64,000 nt of DNA from the NCBI RefSeq assembly GCF_014467235.1, contig NZ_NKHP01000013.1, positions 44,359-108,358 on the forward strand. Reading direction: 5' to 3'. The DNA comes from Xenorhabdus indica. Lineage in GTDB: Bacteria; Pseudomonadota; Gammaproteobacteria; Enterobacterales; Enterobacteriaceae. Shown here one piece after another: positions 12,057 through 21,271 of the stretch (position 1 is its first letter; every line of letters begins with the position of its first letter). Position numbers and translations under genes: made by a program. The notes below the pieces were generated by a model. The model had not been told where the DNA came from and searched no databases. It saw only the letters and a program-made list of their open reading frames with translations.

Positions 12057-12733
12057 TCAAGCTCCAGTTGTTTTAATGCTTGTTCTGCAGCCGCCTGCTC
12101 TGCCTTGCGACGGCTGGAACCGACTCCTCTGACAGGTTGTTCAAATCCACTGACCTGACAGTGAATTGTAAATTCCTGATCGTGTGCTTCCCCACGAACC
12201 TGAACAACCAGATATGATGGCAACGGCAGATGGCGCCCTTGCAGATATTCTTGTAAACGTGTTTTGGGATCTTTTTGTTTATCGCCCGGACTAATTTCAT
12301 TCAAGCGAGCTTCATACCAATTTAAAACAATCTTTTCGACTGTCTGAATATTGCTATCCAAAAAAATGGCACCAATTAAGGCTTCGATACTATCAGCTAA
12401 AATGGATTCACGACGGTGGCCGCCACTTTTTAATTCGCCCGGCCCCAAGCGTAAACATTCTCCCAATTCAAATTCTCTGGCAAGCTCTGCTAACGTATTG
12501 CCCCGCACCAATGTAGCACGCATACGGCTCATATCCCCTTCATCAACACGGGGAAAACGGAGATAAAGCGCATTAGCAATGACAAAGCTCAGAATTGAGT
12601 CACCAAGAAATTCCAGACGTTCATTGTGCTTACTGCTGGCGCTGCGGTGAGTTAACGCCTGAAGCAATAAATCATTCTGTGTAAAGGTATATCCCAGCTT
12701 GTGCTGTAACCTGTTCATTATTATGGGGTTCAT
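12053..12733 (-). CDS. rnc: Ribonuclease III
   Basis: Endonuclease for double-stranded RNA that processes rRNA precursors and many mRNAs. The 226 residues match E. coli Rnc. The catalytic domain has the signature [13 protein letters not shown] with acidic residues Glu41 and Asp45, and the second acidic pair is in [15 protein letters not shown]. The C-terminal dsRNA-binding domain (about 155-225) ends with [17 protein letters not shown]. In E. coli RNase III represses its own operon by cutting its leader; the hairpins just upstream here look like the equivalent site. Confidence 0.97.
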   Translation of the reverse strand: MNPIIMNRLQHKLGYTFTQNDLLLQALTHRSASSKHNERLEFLGDSILSFVIANALYLRFPRVDEGDMSRMRATLVRGNTLAELAREFELGECLRLGPGELKSGGHRRESILADSIEALIGAIFLDSNIQTVEKIVLNWYEARLNEISPGDKQKDPKTRLQEYLQGRHLPLPSYLVVQVRGEAHDQEFTIHCQVSGFEQPVRGVGSSRRKAEQAAAEQALKQLELE

Positions 12734-12772
12734 GTGCTACCAATTCAGTTAGAATCCGTCAAATAAAAGCAC

Positions 12773-12876
12773 ACGCAACAGACCTGTGAGGCTATTTGAT
12801 TACAGTCAGATAGGCCCTACAAAACTGTTGCGTTTGCACTGGTTCCCTAAGACATTCATCATCTTAGAAAACCAGT
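12773..12876 (-). promoter_or_regulatory. Structured rnc leader, probable RNase III autoregulatory site
   Basis: The 206-base gap between lepB and rnc contains two hairpins. One is a long imperfect stem (12773-12833) with outer arms ACGCAACAG/CTGTTGCGT and an inner helix formed by GGCTATTTGA and TCAGATAGGCC. The other (12838-12876) has ACTGGTT/AACCAGT, a CC/AA internal loop, CTAAGA/TCTTAG and a nine-base loop. Both lie in the 5' leader of rnc. In E. coli the rnc leader is cut by RNase III at such a stem-loop; the same role here is inferred. Confidence 0.6.
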
Positions 12877-12939
12877 CATCTCGTTTGAGAGAATATTCTA
12901 CACTGGGCGATAAATTAATGCTTCGCTAATATATAAATA

Positions 12940-13908
12940 TTAGTGAATTCCACCAATTCGGCTCAGACGTACGCCTGTCGGCCACTCACCTTCCTGTTTT
13001 TCAAAGCTGATCCAGATAGCTGTTGCACGTCCTACCAGATTTTTCTCCGGTACGAATCCCCAAACACGGCTATCAGAGCTATTATCACGATTATCACCCA
13101 TCATGAAATATTCACCTTCAGGCACAACCCAAGTTCCTAACGGCAAACCAAGCTGAGTGAACTCTGGTATATTCAAGCGTGGAAGTGTCAGGATATGATG
13201 GGAAACTTTGTCCAAAGTTTCTACTCGCTCTCCTTGACGAATACTATATGGCCCTAATGCATCCATAAGAGGAACTTGATGCACTTCTCTGGCGATCGTT
13301 CCGTCTTTTTTAACTTGATCTGTGATAGTCCACTCACTTGGGTACATAGTCTTATAAGTGATAGGAAAAATGCCTTTGCAAACTGGATTTCGACCACAAC
13401 CCGGATAAACATGAAGTTCTTTGTTCATGTAATCATAAACAATTTTGTCTCCGGGTAAACCAATTACCCGTTTTACAAAATCTATACTTGGGTTAAGTGG
13501 GTATTTAAAAACTGCAACATCCCCACGTTTAGGCTCACCGGTTTTAAGCAAAGTTGTCTGAGTGATCGGGTCTTTCAAACCATACGCAAACTTTTCCACT
13601 AAAATGAAATCCCCGGTCAATAAGGTAGGCATCATTGAACCAGAAGGGATCTGGAAAGGTTCATACACAAAAGAACGCAAGATCCAAACAATGGCTAACA
13701 CCGGAAAAACAGATGCAAATGTCTCAACCCATGTAGGCTTATTTATTTCTTTAATCGCAGCTTCCTGAGATTCCTTACCTGCTGCCTGTTCCTGAACTTG
13801 AGCAAGTTTTCTCTTACGCTCAGGGGCAAATTTGAAACGATCTATACACCAGATGATACCAGTGATTAACGTTGCTAACGTTAAGATCAAGGCAAAAGTG
13901 TTAGCCAT
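12940..13908 (-). CDS. lepB: Signal peptidase I
   Basis: LepB cleaves Sec and Tat signal peptides at the periplasmic face of the inner membrane. The 322-residue protein has two N-terminal membrane segments (about 4-22 and 60-78) joined by a charged cytoplasmic loop. The serine-lysine dyad is at Ser91 (QIPSGSMMPTLL) and Lys146 (IDFVKRVIGLPGD), the same numbering as E. coli. The later box GDNRDNSSDSR is also present. It lies 25 bases after the lepA stop and is probably co-transcribed with it. Confidence 0.97.
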   Translation of the reverse strand: MANTFALILTLATLITGIIWCIDRFKFAPERKRKLAQVQEQAAGKESQEAAIKEINKPTWVETFASVFPVLAIVWILRSFVYEPFQIPSGSMMPTLLTGDFILVEKFAYGLKDPITQTTLLKTGEPKRGDVAVFKYPLNPSIDFVKRVIGLPGDKIVYDYMNKELHVYPGCGRNPVCKGIFPITYKTMYPSEWTITDQVKKDGTIAREVHQVPLMDALGPYSIRQGERVETLDKVSHHILTLPRLNIPEFTQLGLPLGTWVVPEGEYFMMGDNRDNSSDSRVWGFVPEKNLVGRATAIWISFEKQEGEWPTGVRLSRIGGIH

Positions 13909-13933
13909 TTAGACTCCTTACGACCTTGTTAAT

Positions 13934-15727
13934 TTAATCTTTTCCAACATGCAGAATCGCTAAGAAGGCTTCTTGCGGCAGCTCAACGTTACCGACCTGC
14001 TTCATGCGTTTTTTACCTTCTTTCTGCTTCTGCAATAACTTTTTCTTACGGCTAACGTCACCGCCATAACATTTCGCCAGTACGTTTTTACGCAACTGTT
14101 TAACGGTAGAACGTGCGATGATATGAGTCCCGATAGCCGCCTGAATCGCAATATCAAATTGTTGGCGTGGGATCAGCTCTTTCATTTTTTCCACCAGCTC
14201 ACGACCACGGTATTGCGAATTATCACGATGGGTGATCAATGCCAGTGCATCAACTCGTTCGCCGTTAATCAAGACATCCACACGTACCATGTCCGAATGC
14301 TGGAAGCGGACAAAGTTATAGTCCAGTGATGCATAACCGCGAGACGTAGATTTCAGACGGTCAAAGAAATCCAGCACCACTTCTGCCATTGGTATTTGGT
14401 ATGTCAGCGCAACCTGATTACCGTGATAAACCATATTAGTCTGAACACCACGTTTCTCTACACAGAGTGTAATGACATTACCGAGATATTCCTGCGGCAA
14501 CAGCATGTGACATTCTGCAATAGGTTCACGCAGCTCTTTAATATTGTTTAATGGCGGCAACTTGGATGGACTATCCACATAAATGATGTCACCCGTGGTT
14601 GTCTCAACTTCATAAACAACGGTTGGTGCTGTGGTGATCAAGTCAAGGTTATATTCACGTTCTAAACGCTCCTGAATGATCTCCATATGCAGTAAGCCCA
14701 GGAAACCACAACGGAAACCAAAACCCAATGCTGTGGAACTTTCTGGCTCATAGAACAGGGACGCATCGTTCAGACTCAATTTCCCCAAAGCATCACGGAA
14801 TGCTTCATAGTCATCAGAACTGATTGGAAATAAGCCTGCATAAACCTGAGGTTTCACTTTTTTGAAGCCCGGCAGAGGCTTATCTGCTGGCTGACGTGCT
14901 GTTGTCAAAGTATCGCCGACCGGCGCACCAAGGATATCTTTGATCGCACAAACCAACCAACCTACTTCACCACAGTGCAGTACCTCACGGTCAACACGTT
15001 TCGGTGTAAAGATCCCCAAACGGTCAGCGTTATATACCTGACCAGTACTCATTACCTTGATTTTGTCGCCTTTACGCAAAGTACCGTTCTTAATACGAAC
15101 AAGTGAAACAACGCCGAGGTAATTATCAAACCATGAATCAATAATCAAAGCTTGTAGTGGCGCTTCAGGATCACCTTCTGGTGGTGGGATCTCTTTAACC
15201 AGACGTTCAATAACATCCTGTACACCCAGTCCGGTTTTTGCAGAACAACGAACAGCATCTGTTGCATCAATACCAACGATGTCTTCAATTTCTTCTGCAA
15301 CGCGTTCTGGCTCTGCGGCGGGCAGGTCAATTTTGTTCAGAACCGGGACAACTTCCAGATCCATTTCAATGGCCGTATAGCAGTTAGCCAGTGTTTGAGC
15401 TTCAACCCCTTGCCCTGCATCAACAACTAACAATGCGCCTTCACAAGCAGCCAAAGAGCGGGAAACTTCGTAAGAGAAATCAACATGTCCCGGAGTGTCG
15501 ATAAAGTTTAATTGATAAACATTTCCGTCAGTTGCCTTGTAATCAAGGGTGACGCTTTGCGCTTTGATAGTGATACCACGCTCACGTTCAAGATCCATTG
15601 AATCCAATACTTGTGCTGCCATTTCTCGGTCTGACAGCCCCCCACAGATTTGAATAATCCGGTCAGATAGCGTGGACTTCCCGTGGTCGATGTGGGCGAT
15701 AATGGAGAAATTTCTTATTTGCTTCAT
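13934..15727 (-). CDS. lepA: Elongation factor 4 (back-translocating GTPase LepA)
   Basis: LepA is a translational GTPase related to EF-G that binds the ribosome and assists under stress and in initiation or biogenesis. The 597 residues (599 in E. coli) show the G-domain motifs [30 protein letters not shown] and SAKTG, followed by domains II, III and V. The unique C-terminal domain ends with [17 protein letters not shown] and [11 protein letters not shown]. It heads the lepA-lepB-rnc-era-recO-pdxJ-acpS run. Confidence 0.97.
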   Translation of the reverse strand: MKQIRNFSIIAHIDHGKSTLSDRIIQICGGLSDREMAAQVLDSMDLERERGITIKAQSVTLDYKATDGNVYQLNFIDTPGHVDFSYEVSRSLAACEGALLVVDAGQGVEAQTLANCYTAIEMDLEVVPVLNKIDLPAAEPERVAEEIEDIVGIDATDAVRCSAKTGLGVQDVIERLVKEIPPPEGDPEAPLQALIIDSWFDNYLGVVSLVRIKNGTLRKGDKIKVMSTGQVYNADRLGIFTPKRVDREVLHCGEVGWLVCAIKDILGAPVGDTLTTARQPADKPLPGFKKVKPQVYAGLFPISSDDYEAFRDALGKLSLNDASLFYEPESSTALGFGFRCGFLGLLHMEIIQERLEREYNLDLITTAPTVVYEVETTTGDIIYVDSPSKLPPLNNIKELREPIAECHMLLPQEYLGNVITLCVEKRGVQTNMVYHGNQVALTYQIPMAEVVLDFFDRLKSTSRGYASLDYNFVRFQHSDMVRVDVLINGERVDALALITHRDNSQYRGRELVEKMKELIPRQQFDIAIQAAIGTHIIARSTVKQLRKNVLAKCYGGDVSRKKKLLQKQKEGKKRMKQVGNVELPQEAFLAILHVGKD

Positions 15728-15955
15728 TATTAAATCTTTTTTGCCTTAATATTTCTGGATCATTCGCCTATGGACACACAGATGGACATAAAGCGACATT
15801 TATAGGTTCGGCCACTGGCCTGAGGAGCCGTATTCTACATGCCAAACCTGTGAAAACCTAGTCATGCCTGTGGTTTTCAATCTAACCCATTCAGTATGAC
15901 CAGAAAGTAAAAACATTCCTGAAAAAAATCGTGAAAATAAGTATGGTAAAACAGA

Positions 15956-16420
15956 TTATTCCTGATGCAGGACCTCAATCGTATCGGGAGGTAAACCAAT
16001 TTGTAATACAACCGGTTGGTATGCTTGTTGACTATCCCAGTATGCAGCGATCTTACGGGCAAGAGCAAAACCGGCAATACCACCGATGATTCCTCCCATA
16101 CATACCCATAACTGGTCAGTAGTCCAATATTGGCAAAACAGACCGCCTAAAAACAGACCTAATAACGGGGTTAGATAAACCAGCATGGCTGAACGTAACA
16201 AGCTACTTTCAGGAATGCCGACTTCTACTTTTTGCCCTGGTTGAAGCGGTTGCGCAATTTCCAGTTCCAATTGATGGAGACTCTCTGGCCCTAATTTTTC
16301 TAACAAGTAAGATCCACAAGCCGTTTTAGCCTGACAACTACCACAACCTGAAGATGAACCATAACGTAATAATGCTCGCCCCTGTTGCCAACGAACAACA
16401 GTTGCCCATTCTTTAACCAT
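15956..16420 (-). CDS. rseC: SoxR-reducing system / sigma-E positive regulator RseC
   Basis: RseC is an inner-membrane protein encoded at the end of the rpoE operon. It modestly affects sigma-E activity and is linked to reduction of the SoxR iron-sulfur cluster. The 154-residue protein has an N-terminal cysteine cluster (four Cys within SGCGSCQAKTACGSY), then two membrane segments (about 80-98 and 104-124) with a short loop. It lies three bases after the rseB stop. Confidence 0.92.
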   Translation of the reverse strand: MVKEWATVVRWQQGRALLRYGSSSGCGSCQAKTACGSYLLEKLGPESLHQLELEIAQPLQPGQKVEVGIPESSLLRSAMLVYLTPLLGLFLGGLFCQYWTTDQLWVCMGGIIGGIAGFALARKIAAYWDSQQAYQPVVLQIGLPPDTIEVLHQE

Positions 16421-16423
16421 CAG

Positions 16424-17380
16424 TTATTCCCCCACAAACGTAACACTGGTGGCAATCTGTTTAATTGTTGCAAGGGGTAATTCGCCGATCACAGCGATGC
16501 TGTTTTTCCCTTTGGACACAGTATAAACTGTTCGCCTGCCTTGTCGATACAGCGGTTCATCGGCTACCTTTGCACTCGTATTTACTACATTTACAGAAAA
16601 ATTAAACAACCCATCACTATACATAATGGATTCGAATAACTCTGTCTTTGATAGCCAATTCCTGTTACGGGAAACCTCCTTAAAGCCTTCCGGTAATTTG
16701 CCAACCTTCCAATCAAACTTCGCTGTCCCTTCGGACTCTGGAGTGACCAACATCGGCGGTAATTTCAAATCAACAATGGCTCTCAATTCCTGCTTTATCT
16801 CGTCATTCACTCTTGACGAAACAACCCGGAATTGTTCAACAACCATCATTTCTTCCTGATCAAATAGCTCAATAAACAAAGGAAGATAACTTTTTTTATC
16901 TATCAATAAATTATAATTATAACGGTCGTTATCTTTGGATATTATACGTACAAAGTGTACAGGGTGGTCACCAACGTGAGTAGAACCCACATCAATGAAG
17001 TTATAATATTTCTGTAATCGAGAAAAATCAGCAAAGATAATCGGTGGAAAATAATCCACAATATGGTTGCCACGTAAACTGAATGAATCCAGGCCCGATT
17101 CGTAATAACTGATCTGATTACCGCGCTGAACAATTTCACGGCGAGTGCTGTCCATCTGAATAATTTGCGCTATGGGTTGATTGTCAATGATGGCATGACG
17201 ATACCGCAGCGGTATCAAAAATTGCTGGCTCAAATTAATAAAAGCAAGTTCATAAGAGAAAGTTTGTACAGAATACCGCATATCCTGTAACAAAGCCCCG
17301 GCACTGCTTTGTTGGGCCGAGGCTTTCAAGGGACTCAGCAAGCTCCCGAATAATAAAATGAAAAAACCGATATATGTCAT
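16424..17380 (-). CDS. rseB: Sigma-E factor regulatory protein RseB
   Basis: Periplasmic protein that binds the RseA periplasmic domain and shields it from DegS; off-pathway LPS or lipoproteins release it. The 318 residues begin with a signal peptide (hydrophobic core FFILLFGSLL, cleavage probably after ASA near residue 22). The large lipid-binding MucB/RseB N-terminal domain and a smaller C-terminal domain (about 215-318) follow. The gene starts two bases after the rseA stop. Confidence 0.93.
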   Translation of the reverse strand: MTYIGFFILLFGSLLSPLKASAQQSSAGALLQDMRYSVQTFSYELAFINLSQQFLIPLRYRHAIIDNQPIAQIIQMDSTRREIVQRGNQISYYESGLDSFSLRGNHIVDYFPPIIFADFSRLQKYYNFIDVGSTHVGDHPVHFVRIISKDNDRYNYNLLIDKKSYLPLFIELFDQEEMMVVEQFRVVSSRVNDEIKQELRAIVDLKLPPMLVTPESEGTAKFDWKVGKLPEGFKEVSRNRNWLSKTELFESIMYSDGLFNFSVNVVNTSAKVADEPLYRQGRRTVYTVSKGKNSIAVIGELPLATIKQIATSVTFVGE

Positions 17381-17382
17381 TT

Positions 17383-18036
17383 TTATTGCTTATTCTGAGC
17401 TTGCTGTTTTTGTTCTCCGGACTGTGTATTCCCAACTTCCGATAACGCTTGCTGCCTTTCTGCATTGATACGCCGGGAAAGCTCATATTGCTGCAACATC
17501 GCGTCAATGCGTTTATTGCTTTCCCGTATCTGCATACTCAAGTCACCACCAAAAGCGTCATTCTCGCCAGGAACAGATAAACCAACAGGCGAAGCAGAAC
17601 CCATTACCGGCAATGTATTAAAGACTGGGTTATCAGATTGAATATCAGTTTCAGCCCCACTACCACTGCTATTGTATTGCTGAACACCAATAATCACGGC
17701 CAGAGATACACAAGCTGCTATACCCACTTGTGTCATCTGACTGACCCAAGGTTGAAGCTTATGCCAGAACGGCATTTGCTGCCATGTTTCAGGTTTTGGC
17801 TGAGATTCCGGAACAACGGCAGGGTTGATATGGACGGGTTCTTTTTCAAGCGCCTGCGCCACTTGACTGGCGATATCCAAATGCAATACCTCACCGACAT
17901 CACCACGTAATGTATCACGGATGAGGTGATATCTTTCCCACTGCTTCTGCATTAAAGCATCTTCAGAGATCAAACGAACAATTTCACTATCAAGAGCTTC
18001 TCCATCCATTAATGCGGAAAGTTTCTCTCTTTGCAT
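17383..18036 (-). CDS. rseA: Anti-sigma-E factor RseA
   Basis: RseA is a single-pass inner-membrane protein whose cytoplasmic domain holds sigma-E inactive until DegS and RseP cut it. About 217 residues: an N-terminal anti-sigma domain (MQREKLSALMDGE, RYHLIRDTLRGD), one membrane segment near residues 98-116 (VGIAACVSLAVIIGV) and a periplasmic region with the RseB-binding helix (MLQQYELSRRINAERQ). An in-frame TTG fifteen bases earlier could add five residues. The ATG at 18036 is preferred because GAAGG precedes it and it aligns with E. coli RseA. Confidence 0.94.
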   Translation of the reverse strand: MQREKLSALMDGEALDSEIVRLISEDALMQKQWERYHLIRDTLRGDVGEVLHLDIASQVAQALEKEPVHINPAVVPESQPKPETWQQMPFWHKLQPWVSQMTQVGIAACVSLAVIIGVQQYNSSGSGAETDIQSDNPVFNTLPVMGSASPVGLSVPGENDAFGGDLSMQIRESNKRIDAMLQQYELSRRINAERQQALSEVGNTQSGEQKQQAQNKQ

Positions 18037-18078
18037 GCCAAGTACCTTCAATATTGTTTTGTTCCACTACTGTTTCCA

Positions 18079-18654
18079 CTACTGTTGGATCAGGGGTTGA
18101 ACTTTATTATCAATGGCTTCTCTTGCCCGAAATATTCGTGAACGAACAGTGCCCACAGGACAATCCATAATGACGGCTATTTCTTCATAGCTCAGCCCAT
18201 CCAACTCCCGAAGTGTAATTGCTATCCGCAAATCCTCCGGAAGCGATTCAATGGTACGGAATACCACTTCCTTTAATTCTTCTGACAACATTAAATTCTC
18301 AGGGTTCGAAATTTCTTTTAAAGAACTTGACGTATCATAATTTTCTGCATCATTAGCATCCAAATCATTGGATGGTGGACGACGCCCCTGAGCAACTAAA
18401 TAATTTTTCGCAGTATTAACGGCAATACGGTACAACCACGTGTAAAAGGCACTATCACCACGAAAAGAAGACAGTGCCCGATAAGTTTTAATAAATACCT
18501 CTTGAGCGACATCAGGAACATCGCCCTGAGGTACGTAACGGGCAATTAAGCTCGCTACTTTGTGCTGGTATCTGACTACCAACAAATTGAATGCTTTTTG
18601 GTCGCCTTTCTGTACCCGCTCGACCAGCATTTGATCCGTTAACTGCTCGCTCAT
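18079..18654 (-). CDS. rpoE: RNA polymerase sigma-E factor
   Basis: ECF sigma factor that directs the envelope-stress response. The 191 residues match E. coli RpoE in length. Region 2 contains DVAQEVFIKTYRALSSFRGDSAFYTWLYRIA and region 4 contains LREL-DGLSYEEIAVIMDCPVGTVRSRIFRAREAI. It begins the rpoE-rseA-rseB-rseC operon and is probably autoregulated from the sigma-E-type promoter about 85 bases upstream. Confidence 0.97.
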   Translation of the reverse strand: MSEQLTDQMLVERVQKGDQKAFNLLVVRYQHKVASLIARYVPQGDVPDVAQEVFIKTYRALSSFRGDSAFYTWLYRIAVNTAKNYLVAQGRRPPSNDLDANDAENYDTSSSLKEISNPENLMLSEELKEVVFRTIESLPEDLRIAITLRELDGLSYEEIAVIMDCPVGTVRSRIFRAREAIDNKVQPLIQQ

Positions 18655-18740
18655 CCGAGACTCACTCTCCTGAGGTAAAACTCCACATTTATACTTAATT
18701 ACACCAGTTATGATATCTTGCTACCCGAACAAGCATCACT

Positions 18741-18767
18741 TTTGAGTGTCAATTACGCGTGAAGTTC
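18741..18767 (-). promoter_or_regulatory. Sigma-E-type promoter of rpoE
   Basis: On the minus strand GAACTT (18767-18762) is followed after 16 bases by TCAAA (18745-18741). This resembles the sigma-E -35 GGAACTT and -10 TCAAA/TCTRA elements with normal spacing. Autoregulation of rpoE from such a promoter is known in E. coli. Confidence 0.6.
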
Positions 18768-18943
18768 AACTTTGATTGTAATTTTATCTTACAACCACCT
18801 GTTATTTTGTATCGCATTCTTAATTTATAGTACAAATCATAGCCTCTATTCAGAGGAACATTTGATTTCAATTGACGAAAAACAGAAAGATTTATCCTAC
18901 TATTTCACAAAGAAATTGAATTGTCTTATTAACGGTAACCCTA

Positions 18944-19684
18944 TTAATAATAAAGATAAAAATCTTTCACCATGTATTGGAATTCGTTTGAATATGTACC
19001 ATCAACTGCGCGGATAGTCAGTTCACTGATTTGAGTCTTTTTCTCTTGGCGGGCAAGTCCCAACAATAAACGATGTAACGGTTTATCCACCCTATCACGA
19101 ATATTGACCCGATAATGGGTGAACCAACCACATTCTGTGGCCATTTTTTCAAAGATTTCACCAATCTGATATGGAAGCACAACACAAAAAAGCCCTTCAG
19201 GGGTAATCATATGCTCAACGCAGTCCAATAGCCCCTGATGAGTCAATGACTTCGTATAACGTGCCTGATTACGTGCTTCATCGCGGCAATCAATCGCAGG
19301 TTCGAAATAGGGAGGGTTGCTCACAATCAGATCATACCGACTACCATTTTGCCGGGCAAATTCGTAAATATCCTGCTGATACACGGTAATGCGGGAAGTC
19401 CACGGAGATCGCTGAACATTTTCAGTCGCCTGCATTGCTGCATCTGCATCCAGCTCTACTGCATCAATCACCGTATCACCGCCACTCCTTTGCGCTACCA
19501 TCAATGCGATCAAACCACTACCACACCCAATATCCAGACAATACTTTCTGTTACCTACAGGGGCCCATGCTCCCAATAACACACCATCCGTACCAACTTT
19601 CATTGCACACTTATCATGCCCAACGAAGAATTGTTTAAATGTGAAACCCCCACGACGAAAAGCAGGTTTATCTATTAACACCAT
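18944..19684 (-). CDS. trmN6: tRNA1(Val) (adenine-37-N6)-methyltransferase
   Basis: Also called YfiC. It uses SAM to methylate N6 of A37 in tRNA1-Val. The 246 residues start with GFTFKQFFVGHDKCAMKVGTDG, as in E. coli YfiC. They contain the SAM-binding CLDIGCGSGLIAL and the N6-methyltransferase catalytic motif NPPYF. In E. coli nadB lies between rpoE and this gene; here only 290 bases separate them. Confidence 0.93.
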   Translation of the reverse strand: MVLIDKPAFRRGGFTFKQFFVGHDKCAMKVGTDGVLLGAWAPVGNRKYCLDIGCGSGLIALMVAQRSGGDTVIDAVELDADAAMQATENVQRSPWTSRITVYQQDIYEFARQNGSRYDLIVSNPPYFEPAIDCRDEARNQARYTKSLTHQGLLDCVEHMITPEGLFCVVLPYQIGEIFEKMATECGWFTHYRVNIRDRVDKPLHRLLLGLARQEKKTQISELTIRAVDGTYSNEFQYMVKDFYLYY

Positions 19685-19841
19685 GAACTATATCTGTTGA
19701 AATCAAACATTCGTCATAGCATAAAGCTTATAACTCGTGGATAAAAGCCACTTACATACTGGATACTTTTATTACTGACGTATGTTATAGGGTGAAGAAT
19801 GCGCCTAACCTGTTTATAATCGGCGCCCCAAACAGAGGTAT

Positions 19842-21185
19842 ATGATGACTGCGACAAACTTTTCCGAATTCGAACTTGATGAATGCCTGCTTAATGCGTT
19901 GAACGACAAAGGCTATGATCGTCCGACAACAATTCAGGCAGCGGCCATTCCTGCGGCCATGGATGGGCGTGATGTACTCGGTTCTGCGCCGACAGGGACA
20001 GGCAAAACAGCGGCCTACCTGCTGCCAGCTCTACAACATTTACTGGACTTTCCACGTAAAAAGTCAGGGCCACCACGTATTCTGATCCTAACACCAACCC
20101 GTGAATTAGCCATGCAGGTTGCAGAACAGGCTAAGGAGCTGGCTGCCCACACTAATCTGGATGTTGCCACTATTACTGGTGGTGTTGCTTATATGAACCA
20201 TGCAGAAGTGTTCAGTGAGAACCAGGACATTGTTGTCGCGACCACCGGACGCCTGCTGCAATATATCAAAGAAGAGAACTTTGACTGCCGAGCGGTAGAA
20301 ACCCTAATTCTTGATGAAGCGGATCGTATGCTGGATATGGGGTTTTCCAATGATGTTGAGACCATTGCCGGAGAAACGCGCTGGCGCAAACAAACACTGT
20401 TATTCTCCGCCACACTTGAAGGTGAAGCTATTCGTGATTTTGCGAAACGCCTGCTGACAGATCCTGTAGAAATTGATGCAGAACCTTCACGTCGTGAACG
20501 CAAGAAAATCCAGCAATTCTATTATCGTGCTGATAATCTGGAACATAAAATAGCCTTACTATGCCATCTCTTGAAACAATCTGATGTTACAAAGTCAATT
20601 GTCTTTGTACGCAAACGGGAGCGTGTTCGCGAATTAGTGGATTGGCTGCATCAGGCAAGTATTCAATCCTGCTTCCTTGAAGGTGAAATGGTACAGGCCA
20701 AACGAACCGAAGCGGTAAAACGTCTGAATGATGGCAGAGTCAAGGTGTTGGTTGCAACTGACGTTGCTTCCCGTGGATTGGATATTGAAAATATCAGTCA
20801 CGTTTTTAATTTTGATTTGCCGCGCACTGCTGATGTTTACCTGCACCGGATTGGCCGTACAGCTCGCGCAGGCCGCAAAGGAACCGCAATTGCGCTGGTT
20901 GAGTCTCATGATCATCTATTGCTTGGAAAAATCAGTCGCTATCTCAATGAACCTCTGAAAATGCGGGTTGTAGATGAACTGCGTCCGCAAACCAAAGCAC
21001 CGAGCGAAAAGAAAAGCTATAAACCATCCAAAAAAGTGCTGGAAAAACGTAAGGAAAAGAAAAAGGCAGAAGAAGTGAAGAAAAAACGGGTGAAAGTGCG
21101 CCATCGTGATAGTAAAAACATCGGAAAACGCCGTTCTCCTTCCGGTAACCCCAAACCAGAATCGACAGAATCTACTCAAGATTAA
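19842..21185 (+). CDS. srmB: ATP-dependent RNA helicase SrmB
   Basis: DEAD-box helicase that acts early in 50S subunit assembly. The 447 residues carry the motifs in order: Q-motif GYDRPTTIQAAAIPA, motif I APTGTGKT, Ia PTRELAMQ, II DEAD (LILDEADRMLDMGF), III SAT, V TDVASRGLD and VI HRIGRTARAG. A lysine- and arginine-rich tail (about 385-447) probably contacts rRNA. It has its own transcription unit, ended by the hairpin at 21217-21240. Confidence 0.95.
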   Translation: MMTATNFSEFELDECLLNALNDKGYDRPTTIQAAAIPAAMDGRDVLGSAPTGTGKTAAYLLPALQHLLDFPRKKSGPPRILILTPTRELAMQVAEQAKELAAHTNLDVATITGGVAYMNHAEVFSENQDIVVATTGRLLQYIKEENFDCRAVETLILDEADRMLDMGFSNDVETIAGETRWRKQTLLFSATLEGEAIRDFAKRLLTDPVEIDAEPSRRERKKIQQFYYRADNLEHKIALLCHLLKQSDVTKSIVFVRKRERVRELVDWLHQASIQSCFLEGEMVQAKRTEAVKRLNDGRVKVLVATDVASRGLDIENISHVFNFDLPRTADVYLHRIGRTARAGRKGTAIALVESHDHLLLGKISRYLNEPLKMRVVDELRPQTKAPSEKKSYKPSKKVLEKRKEKKKAEEVKKKRVKVRHRDSKNIGKRRSPSGNPKPESTESTQD

Positions 21186-21216
21186 ATGTTTTCACGATTG
21201 ACAATGGATATGGGAT

Positions 21217-21240
21217 AAGCGGGCTATTTGCCCGCTTTTT
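21217..21240 (+). terminator. Intrinsic terminator of srmB
   Basis: Perfect 8-bp stem AAGCGGGC/GCCCGCTT with a 5-base loop (TATTT), running straight into a T tract, 32 bases after the srmB stop. Confidence 0.9.
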
Positions 21241-21271
21241 CATTGATAAAAGACAAGAAAGTGGCCACATA

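Noticed and set aside
18772-19017. 81-codon frame between rpoE and trmN6
   Set aside because: Not related to nadB, overlaps the trmN6 end on the other strand and the sigma-E promoter, and has no ribosome site; a chance frame.
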